This document shows positions 14,893-20,542 of a DNA stretch of 35,671 nt, in pieces. Made by a program: the position numbers and the translations under genes. Source of the DNA: Gallionella sp. (lineage in GTDB: Bacteria > Pseudomonadota > Gammaproteobacteria > Burkholderiales > Gallionellaceae); assembly GCA_023229845.1 (NCBI GenBank), contig JALNYK010000029.1, positions 1 to 35,671 on the forward strand, written 5' to 3'. Positions within the stretch are counted from its first letter, which is position 1; every line of letters starts with the position of its first letter. The notes beneath the pieces were generated by a model that searched no databases, was not told the origin of the DNA, and saw only the letters and a program-made list of their open reading frames with translations.

Positions 14893-16074
14893 CTCATTTC
14901 CAACAACGTCAGTCGGAAGTGAATAGTTTTTGATGTCCTTAATTGCTTCAAGGAGCTTGATGGTCGCGTGAGCGTCAAGCGTTTCGTTCGAGTAGCGGAC
15001 CTCGTACAGACCTTGCAGATTAGATGGGAGCTTCACTCCATCTTTGACTAGCAAGATGAATCGTCGCCCATAGAAGGCCATTGCCGCACCAATTTCAATT
15101 AGGACGTTCGGGTTAAGCAGGACGTGTTCGTTGCCTTCGTTGTCGACGATAGTACGGTCTGCATCGACGTGAATGATTGCAGCGCCGCAAACACGCATGT
15201 CGTCCATGACCTTTTCGGGTACCGGCTTCGATACTGACTGGCGCTCAACCGAAACAACGGGAGTTAACTCGCCAAACTCCAGCAGCTTTTTGATTGGTTC
15301 AACAAGCTCTCGGTTCTTGCCGTGGGTAATGAACACTTTCCGGCGACGCTCATCGTCCGCAATAGCTGTTGCCAGTGTCGTTTGCTTTGGTGCCTGCTGA
15401 ACCGTCGCAACCTCATAAGAACTCACTGACTTGGGGGGCGGTACTTCGACAGTGTCGGGAGGATTGTCATTGGCCAATTGCGGCTCAGTTATAGGAACGG
15501 CCGGTGCGGCTACTCCGTTGAGGCTTACATATGGCTTGCCTTTGATTTCTTCAACGAAACCGACAGACCTCGCACTAGCGTCAATACGTTCTAAGACCTC
15601 GGCAGCTTTGTCGCGAGGCACTCCCAAGTCCTCCAATACATTTAAGGCGATGTCTTGTCTTGGAAAGGGGTGGCTATCGTAGTTGCGGAGGAACTCGCCG
15701 AACACTCTTGGTCCAAGAACGGCTTCTCTCCTCGCGAGGATATCTGCGCCTTCTTCCTTTGGACGGAGGATTCGTTTTGCCAGGTCAGTTACCGAAATCG
15801 TTGATGCTTGGGCGCCACCGTCAATCAGTCCAAAGGCTATCGCAGCCCCTGAAAGAACTTTCAGCTGTGATCCACGCGGATCAACGTTCAGGGCCTTCGC
15901 TACGTATAGAGGCGCAGTGGGCTTGCCTGCGTAGTGATCAAAAATGGCTTGTGGAATCCTGAGTGCCTCGTCTAACGACGCGGCAGGAACATCGGTCTGC
16001 TTAAGATAAGTGCGCTTCTGGGCAACGGCCGGGGCGGGTGTCTTCTTGGCGCGATTTGATTTTGGCTGGGCCAT
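14887..16074 (-). CDS. TIR-like nucleotide-binding protein in an integron cassette
   Basis: This 395-aa protein is cytoplasmic, with no signal or membrane segment. Residues about 25-190 are helical with a winged-helix look: a KVLSGAAIAFGLIDGG element, SVTDLAKRIL, and later LEDLGVPRDKAAEVLER. This resembles DUF5343-type domains, but only by pattern. A Pro-rich linker spans about 190-240. Residues 246-365 match the TIR-like family PF10137: RKVFITHGKNRELV, then an Arg/Gln-containing loop, CGAAIIHVD, NPNVLIEIGAAMAFYGRR (Glu327 is the likely NADase glutamate) and ILLVKDGVKLPSNLQGL. Such domains act as NAD-degrading effectors in CBASS and Pycsar antiphage systems. Here it is the only gene of an integron cassette. 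AAGG lies 8 bp before the ATG. Defence function is inferred. No cyclase gene is nearby. Confidence 0.8.
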   Translation of the reverse strand: MAQPKSNRAKKTPAPAVAQKRTYLKQTDVPAASLDEALRIPQAIFDHYAGKPTAPLYVAKALNVDPRGSQLKVLSGAAIAFGLIDGGAQASTISVTDLAKRILRPKEEGADILARREAVLGPRVFGEFLRNYDSHPFPRQDIALNVLEDLGVPRDKAAEVLERIDASARSVGFVEEIKGKPYVSLNGVAAPAVPITEPQLANDNPPDTVEVPPPKSVSSYEVATVQQAPKQTTLATAIADDERRRKVFITHGKNRELVEPIKKLLEFGELTPVVSVERQSVSKPVPEKVMDDMRVCGAAIIHVDADRTIVDNEGNEHVLLNPNVLIEIGAAMAFYGRRFILLVKDGVKLPSNLQGLYEVRYSNETLDAHATIKLLEAIKDIKNYSLPTDVVGNES

Positions 16075-16091
16075 GGCAAATACCTTATGAG

Positions 16092-16154
16092 AGCTAACGT
16101 GAAGTTAACCGGCGGCGCGCTTTTGCGCCGTCCGGGTTGAACGTAGAGTTATGC
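16092..16154 (-). mobile_element. attC site of the zinc-ribbon gene cassette
   Basis: Read on the minus strand: R'' GCATAAC (16148-16154), spacer TCTAC, arm GTTCAACCCGGACGGCGC, loop AAAA, arm GCGCGCCGCCGGTTAAC, spacer TTCAC, R' GTTAGCT (16092-16098). The 5-base spacers on both sides, the L''/L' pairing with a few bulged bases and the conserved AAC/GTT triplets are the integron attC plan. The stop codon of the upstream gene (TAA) lies inside R''. The site ends 18 bp before the TIR-like gene start. Confidence 0.9.
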
Positions 16155-16883
16155 ATTGGCGACTGTAGCCTTAGCTTTTGATGTTGGCTTCATCTCTCGC
16201 GTAATTACGCTTCCATCGACTGACCTGTGGACATGGAATTTCTTGTCGCACTTTGGGCACGTTGCGGCTGCGCTTGATGCAGGAAGAATGCCTAGCACTA
16301 CATTGACCTCGGAATCGCAGCCGGAATATGGACACTTTGCCGCTTCAATGGACTTGGACGTTTGCTTAGATTGAAGGTCGTCATAGATGTTCTTCAGTGA
16401 GCTGATTACGGCTTGTTCTTGGGGTGTTTCCTCGCCCTGTTCTAATTTGGTAATAAGTCTTCCAATAGAGTCGAGCGTTTCGTTAAGTGCGGAGGGATCG
16501 AATTTTTGTCCGGTAATGTCAGACAGGTCTGTTACCACCGTGCGAAGTATGGAAATTAGATCGCCTATCTTTTGTGCTGGAAGGTTGTTGGCGTCCTCTG
16601 CCAGCCCGTTTGCAGCAATTGCACCAATCTTTGATGTCACAGTTGCTAGTAATCGGTTGATCGAATTGATTCGTGGGAAGATGTTGCTGGCAGGCTGCTC
16701 TTTGTGCTTAAGCGCTTCTGCAAGCAAAGCTCCCCCAAATGCAGCCATCAATGCGGCTAATGCGATAGTTGTTCCCTGAGGTTTATCAGTCAATAGAGGA
16801 AGGTAGCCACCTGCGAAAACTAGCAGCAGTGCGGAAACTAATTTTGTCCATTCAATCTTTGAAATATCGATGCTGAGATTCAT
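16149..16883 (-). CDS. Two-TM membrane protein with C-terminal zinc ribbon, integron cassette
   Basis: This 244-aa protein is of unknown family. Two adjacent hydrophobic helices at about 17-32 and 38-56 form an N-terminal membrane hairpin. Residues 65-180 are predicted helical and polar, with regularly spaced hydrophobic residues (possible coiled coil or bundle). Residues 184-220 form a zinc-ribbon-like module with ligands C184-x4-C189 and C209-x2-C212, followed by KKFHVHR. The end is basic and low-complexity. It is the sole gene of the first cassette, upstream of the TIR-like gene. Only a weak GGAG site about 10 bp before the ATG is seen. Lower GC and different codon use from the cys genes suggest recent acquisition. 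Whether it works with the TIR-like protein is unknown. Confidence 0.75.
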   Translation of the reverse strand: MNLSIDISKIEWTKLVSALLLVFAGGYLPLLTDKPQGTTIALAALMAAFGGALLAEALKHKEQPASNIFPRINSINRLLATVTSKIGAIAANGLAEDANNLPAQKIGDLISILRTVVTDLSDITGQKFDPSALNETLDSIGRLITKLEQGEETPQEQAVISSLKNIYDDLQSKQTSKSIEAAKCPYSGCDSEVNVVLGILPASSAAATCPKCDKKFHVHRSVDGSVITREMKPTSKAKATVANA

Positions 16884-16910
16884 GGGTAGCGAACTCCATT
16901 TTGAGCAAAT

Positions 16911-16950
16911 GCATAACGTTAACTAGACGACAAAAATGTCGTTTAATCTA
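16911..16950 (-). mobile_element. Proximal integron recombination site (attI-like or secondary site)
   Basis: On the minus strand the core GTTATGC (16911-16917) opens the first cassette; it is the exact complement of that cassette's R'' (GCATAAC). The sequence just before it, CTAGTTAAC, lacks the spacer and long stem of an attC. A small hairpin ACGACA-tttt-TGTCGT lies just upstream. This is compatible with an attI remnant or with insertion at a non-canonical GTT site. No integrase gene adjoins it. Confidence 0.6.
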
Positions 16951-17326
16951 GCAAGTGATGTCGGATAATCTGGCGGCACGGAGATCATCATATTGATTCC
17001 AAGAGAAGTACAGTTCATAAACACCCCAGCCTCACCAGAAAAAATGACATCATGATTTTTCGCAGCTTAAGCTGCGTTTCGGCGCACACCGTACCTGCAT
17101 GGAGTTAGGGCGTCAACAAGCCTGAAGGCCTATATATTTTCTGTTAGGCCGCTATTTGGCCGATGGTGCCAAGGGCTGCTAAAGGCACATGGCGGAATTA
17201 TTTGAGAACTTATGCCACAGGCCGCTTTGGCCGATGGGCAGACGGTCGAGTCTACGCGACGGTGAGCATGGTTGGATTGTGCGGTACTTGGTCGGTGAAC
17301 GATCAAGATGGTTAAATTTGTGTGCA
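16918..17326. other. Gene-poor stretch beside the cassettes
   Basis: No gene can be supported in these 409 bp. On the minus strand there is a short open frame from about 17011 with the start MNCTSLGINMMISV, ending at TAG 16922-16924 (about 30 aa); it has no clear ribosome-binding site and could be a relict C-terminus. A palindrome CGCAGCTTAAGCTGCG is at 17061-17076. Single GTTAGGC-like motifs (for example 17143-17149) have no attC stem. No integrase or transposase reading frame was recognised on either strand. Confidence 0.5.
17146..17238. repeat. Pair of short direct repeats
   Basis: AGGCCGCTATTTGGCCGATG (17146-17165, with one further G) and AGGCCGCTTTGGCCGATGGG (17219-17238) are near-identical direct copies 73 bp apart, differing by a 2-base indel. 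They may be leftovers of a small duplication at the edge of the integron-bearing region. Confidence 0.55.
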
Positions 17327-17819
17327 TTACTTCTTTTCCCAAGGCCCAAACCCGATGGGCCGTTTCTTTTTCGGTTCCGTCGGTGTTGTGAGTTCCCGGA
17401 TGGATTCGAAAACGGCTTTGAAGCGGATGTCATATTTCTTTTCGAGCGCATTCAGTCGGCGGGATAGTTCGGTATTGGATGCCAGCATCTGCCTCTGCCG
17501 CACAAAGGCTCGCATGATTTCGATGTTGGCTTGGATGGCGCGTTCGCTGTGCAGGACGCTGGAGAGCATGGCGATGCCCTGTTCGGTGAATGCGTAAGGC
17601 GCGGCACGACGAGCTCCACCCCAACTTGAAATCACAATCTGTGATTTCAAGTCGGAAAATTCTTCGGGGCTCAGTTGAAACATGAAGTCATCCGGGAATC
17701 GTTCCAGATTGCGCTTGACGGCGCGGTTCATGGCTTTGGTTTCCGCCTCGTAGAGGGCCGCAAGGTGTTCGTCCAGCATCACTCGTTGCCCGCAGATCAG
17801 GAATGTTCTCGAATCGGCG
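17327..17819 (-). pseudogene. ORF6N-domain protein, N-terminally truncated
   Basis: The frame matches the ORF6N family (phage-associated DNA-binding KilA-N relatives). It has VMLDEHLAALYEAETKAMN, then ERFPDDFMFQLSPEEFSDL, SSWGGARRAAPYAFTEQGIA, and a complete C-terminus ending RPIGFGPWEKK. The only close start is GTG at 17780-17782. The conserved family sequence continues upstream of it (RTFLICGQRV) in the same frame, up to the hairpin at 17821 without any ATG. The usual first 10-15 residues are therefore missing, and the gene looks cut off at its 5' end by the join to the DUF2145 gene's 3' flank. A functional shorter product from the GTG is possible. Family members occur in phages and genomic islands. 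Confidence 0.65.
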
Positions 17820-17820
17820 G

Positions 17821-17862
17821 ACGAACGAAAACAGCACGGTTTCCCGTGCTGTTTTCGTTCGT
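17821..17862 (-). terminator. Perfect 19-bp hairpin, terminator of the DUF2145 operon
   Basis: ACGAACGAAAACAGCACGG (17821-17839) and its exact complement CCGTGCTGTTTTCGTTCGT (17844-17862) flank a 4-base loop. On the minus strand the loop is GAAA, a stable tetraloop. It lies 8 bp past the stop of the DUF2145 gene. The descending arm contains TTTT but no run follows it, so it is a probable terminator or 3'-end stabiliser. Confidence 0.7.
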
Positions 17863-17870
17863 GTTGAGGA

Positions 17871-18662
17871 TTATTGGTCCGGGGTGAGGATGAGGGTTTC
17901 CGAGCCGGCGTCGTATTTCTGCAAATACTTTCCTATCGTCTCGAATGTTGCGGTGACGGGTTTGCCGTTATGGTCGGAGGTCGAAACTTCTGCGCTGAAC
18001 ATGGTGCCTAGCGCCAGCTTGAGCGGGCTAACGTTGACCGCTTGCGCTTCGAAGTAGGCCTTCTCGTTTGCCTTGATCTTGTTGATGTCGTCGGTTTGAT
18101 AGATTGCCGCATTGATGACATCCAGCGTGTGCTCGGTGCAATTCTGCTTGCCTACGGTGTAAGGGTTGGCGATCAGCGAGTAGTTCGGTTCGTGCAGCGA
18201 TTTATACGTCGGCGAGCCGATGACATCGAGCAGGCGTTGTTGCAGTTCGGGCGAGGGGACGATGATGCCGGCTTCCAGCACCGCGACGCCGGAGAAGAAA
18301 TCCACCGGGTAGTCTTGCACCAGGTCGCTGATGTCTGGGCGGTCGTTTTGCTGGTACAAGTTGTAGATCGCATATCCCGGAATCTTGCGGCCATCGGTCG
18401 TGGTGATTTCGGAATAGACCGCGAAGGCCACATGGGTGAAATGCATGCCTTCGGGCAGTTCGGAGGCTGGACGGCCCATGCGCGCCAGAATGGCGACGTA
18501 GGCGCCTTTGGCGGCCATGGTTCTTTCGACCTTCTTGGCGAAACTCACGATCTGTTCCGGCGAGAATTTGATTTCGTCGCCGGCTTGGCTGCTTCCCGCA
18601 TGGGCGGTCAATGCAGTGGATGCAAGCAGCAGGGTGCAGAACAGTTTGGACAGGAATTGCAT
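17871..18662 (-). CDS. DUF2145 family secreted protein, copy A
   Basis: This 263-aa protein has a signal peptide (1-22, ending TAHA). The mature part matches DUF2145 by its conserved blocks: MGRPASELPEGMHFTHVAFA, GYAIYNLYQ, LVQDYPVDFFSGVAVLEAGI and NCTEHTLDVINAAIYQ, which holds a conserved Cys and His. The Cys/His/Asp set and the overall look suggest a papain- or NlpC-like enzyme fold, but this is a guess; the family has no established function. It is the last gene of a duplicated two-gene unit, 17 bp downstream of its small partner, and ends at a strong hairpin. Confidence 0.8.
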   Translation of the reverse strand: MQFLSKLFCTLLLASTALTAHAGSSQAGDEIKFSPEQIVSFAKKVERTMAAKGAYVAILARMGRPASELPEGMHFTHVAFAVYSEITTTDGRKIPGYAIYNLYQQNDRPDISDLVQDYPVDFFSGVAVLEAGIIVPSPELQQRLLDVIGSPTYKSLHEPNYSLIANPYTVGKQNCTEHTLDVINAAIYQTDDINKIKANEKAYFEAQAVNVSPLKLALGTMFSAEVSTSDHNGKPVTATFETIGKYLQKYDAGSETLILTPDQ

Positions 18663-18679
18663 GGGACGGGCCTCTTTGA

Positions 18680-19060
18680 TCAGATGGGTTTATCAGACTT
18701 TTTTTCGGAAGCGGTGTCTTTGCGTTTCAGCGCTTCGTTCGGCGGCGTCACCGTGATGATCTCGTCGGTGATGGCCAACGGTTTGCCTATCGGAGAAGCC
18801 GCAGCCCTCACGGAATCGTGGGCTGCGCCCATGCTCACAGCACCGCCTACGCTCAGCGCCGCTCCGCCTACAGACAAGGGAATGGCGGAGGCTGCCGAGG
18901 TGACCTGGCCGGAGGCCGCGACCGAGTGCCCTGCGCTGGCGCTGGCATGAGAGCCGGAGTGCGAGGCGTGTCCAGATGCCTGGCCGGAATGGTCTGCCGC
19001 CATCGCGGTGGATGCGAACAGGGCGGTCAGTGCGATACATAGTGTGCTTTGGATTTTCAT
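18680..19060 (-). CDS. Small exported Ala/Ser/Gly/His-rich protein, copy A
   Basis: This 126-aa protein has a signal peptide (1-21, ending AMA). A low-complexity Ser/Gly/His/Ala region follows (SGQASGHASHSGSHASAS), then a small-residue-rich segment (PLSVGGAALSVGGAVSMGAA). A conserved tail reads PLAITDEIITVTPPNEALK. The tail is shared with the 115-aa protein at 19916-20263, so the two are paralogues. The start at 19058-19060 has a GGAAGGAAA site. It is always paired with a DUF2145 gene here, suggesting the two exported proteins work together. The family is not recognised. Confidence 0.75.
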   Translation of the reverse strand: MKIQSTLCIALTALFASTAMAADHSGQASGHASHSGSHASASAGHSVAASGQVTSAASAIPLSVGGAALSVGGAVSMGAAHDSVRAAASPIGKPLAITDEIITVTPPNEALKRKDTASEKKSDKPI

Positions 19061-19130
19061 GGCGTTTCCTTCCGGGTTGTTTATGGTGTGATGATGTCGG
19101 CAGAGGCCGGTATTGCGACATGTCCGGCCA

Positions 19131-19919
19131 TCAGGATTCCGGCGTGATGATAACGACCTGTGCGCCTTCGTCAAACTTTTCCAGATAGCCGGCTATGGTC
19201 TCGAACGTGGCGGTGACCGGGCTGGCGGGCTGGTCAAAAAGCGTGATTTCGGCGGAAAACATCGAGCCCAGCATCAGTTTCAGCGGGCTGACGTTGACGG
19301 GTTGAGCGGTGAAATAGGCTTTCTCGCTGGCCTTAATTTTGTTGATGTCGGCGGTCTGATAGATGGCCGCGTTGATCACATCCAGCGTATGTTCGGTGCA
19401 GTTCTGCCGCCCCAGCGTGAACGGATTGGCGATAGCCGAATAGCGCGGATCGTGCAGGCTTTTGTATGTCGGCGAGGACAGCGTATCGAGCAGGCGTCTT
19501 TGTAGTTCGGCCGACGGGATAACGATACCGGCCTCCAGCACCGCGACGCCGGCGAAGAAGTCCACCGGGAAATCCTGCACCAGAGAACTGGTATCCGGCT
19601 GCGTGTCGCTCTGGTAGAGATTGTAAATGGCGTAACCGGGAAGCTTCCTGCCGTCGGCGGTGGAGATTTCCGAATACACCGCAAAAGACACATGGGTGAA
19701 ATGCATGCCTTCCGGCAGTTCCGAAGGCGGCCGCCCCGCGCGGGCGATGATCGCGACCCTCGCGCCTTTTTGTGCCAGCGTCTTCTCGACCTGTTTGGAA
19801 AACTTGACGATCTGCTCGACCGGGAAATGGGGCTCACCGCCAGCCTGGCTGCCGGCCCAAGCCGGTTTGAAAAATGTTAGCGCAAGGAAAGCTGCCGCGC
19901 AGAATCGCAGCGATCTCAT
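19131..19919 (-). CDS. DUF2145 family secreted protein, copy B
   Basis: This 262-aa paralogue of the gene at 17871-18662 aligns without major gaps. It has a signal peptide (1-22, ending AWA) and the same blocks: AGRPPSELPEGMHFTHVSFA, GYAIYNLYQ, LVQDFPVDFFAGVAVLEAGI, and NCTEHTLDVINAAIYQ with its Cys and His. The start overlaps the stop of the upstream small-protein gene by 3 bp (ATGA), so translation is coupled. The divergence between copies, mainly at both ends, indicates the duplication is old enough for specialisation. Confidence 0.8.
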   Translation of the reverse strand: MRSLRFCAAAFLALTFFKPAWAGSQAGGEPHFPVEQIVKFSKQVEKTLAQKGARVAIIARAGRPPSELPEGMHFTHVSFAVYSEISTADGRKLPGYAIYNLYQSDTQPDTSSLVQDFPVDFFAGVAVLEAGIVIPSAELQRRLLDTLSSPTYKSLHDPRYSAIANPFTLGRQNCTEHTLDVINAAIYQTADINKIKASEKAYFTAQPVNVSPLKLMLGSMFSAEITLFDQPASPVTATFETIAGYLEKFDEGAQVVIITPES

Positions 19920-20263
19920 CGGCTCGGCTCTTCTTTGGTATTTCCGGTTTTGAGCGCTTCGTTGGGAGGCGCGATGGTGAGCACTTCATCGGTGACCGCC
20001 AGCGGTGCGCCGATAGGCGTATTGGCAGCCTTCATGGAGTCTTTCGCGATCTGGCCGCTGACGGCGCCGACCGATCCGCCGATGGCGAACGGGATCGCGG
20101 AGACTGCAAGCGTGGCCTGCCCGGAGGCCGCGATCGCATGGGCGACGCTCGCGCTGGCATTCCGTATGGCTTGCCCGCTCAGCGAACTATCTGCTGCAGC
20201 CATATTGCAACAGCCGATGCCGAAAAGCATTGCACCGAAAAGTTGAAGCGTTGGCTTGTGCAT
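19916..20263 (-). CDS. Small exported Ala/Ser-rich protein, copy B
   Basis: This 115-aa protein has a signal peptide (to about residue 24). The region SLSGQAIRNASASVAHAIAA is followed by a Gly/Ala-rich hydrophobic stretch (AIPFAIGGSVGAVSGQIA). The tail PLAVTDEVLTIAPPNEALK is nearly the same as in copy A. The ATG at 20261-20263 was chosen over an upstream in-frame ATG because of a perfect AAGGAG site and the signal peptide. It is the first gene of the four-gene unit, with a predicted promoter at 20316-20344. The His-rich stretch of copy A is missing here. Confidence 0.75.
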   Translation of the reverse strand: MHKPTLQLFGAMLFGIGCCNMAAADSSLSGQAIRNASASVAHAIAASGQATLAVSAIPFAIGGSVGAVSGQIAKDSMKAANTPIGAPLAVTDEVLTIAPPNEALKTGNTKEEPSR

Positions 20264-20315
20264 GGATGCTCCTTGTTCAGAATGCGAATCGAGGGACGGG
20301 GCGTAGTGCCACGGC

Positions 20316-20344
20316 TTTATACACTTTGATTTCCTTGCCAACAA
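20316..20344 (-). promoter_or_regulatory. Predicted sigma-70 promoter of the DUF2145 operon
   Basis: On the minus strand TTGTTG (20339-20344) and TATAAA (20316-20321) are 17 bp apart, about 55 bp upstream of the first start codon. The remainder of 20345-20542, between the divergent units, shows no other feature. A short minus-strand open frame overlapping the promoter is not convincing. Confidence 0.6.
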
Positions 20345-20542
20345 GTGGGAAGGCATCTGCATTTATGTCGAGCCATTTGCTTTCATTGTCATCGGTGAAC
20401 AGGGGCGCGGCGGGCATGATCGCCTGACTGGACGGGCGTTCCGGCGATTGCCTGCCCCGGTGGATTCGGGGTATTCTCCTTCCATACAATAATCGAAGCT
20501 GCGTCGGTGGCCTATGCCGGCAGTCGCTCGTGGGAGAAATCA

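Noticed and set aside
16922..17011. A short minus-strand open frame starting MNCTSLGINMM.
   Set aside because: About 30 codons, no clear ribosome-binding site and no recognisable family; kept only as a remark.
17101..17150. GTTAGGC- and GTTAGGG-like cores that could be further attC sites.
   Set aside because: No paired L''/L' arms or partner R'' core at a suitable distance on either strand; the CGCAGCTTAAGCTGCG palindrome is self-contained.
17130..17467. Overlapping open frames on both strands of about 70-92 codons.
   Set aside because: They overlap the ORF6N frame or each other, have Arg/Ser/His/Pro-heavy composition of shadow frames, and lack start signals.
20277..20489. A minus-strand open frame of 70 codons upstream of the DUF2145 operon.
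   Set aside because: It covers the predicted promoter, lacks a ribosome-binding site and shows no family features.
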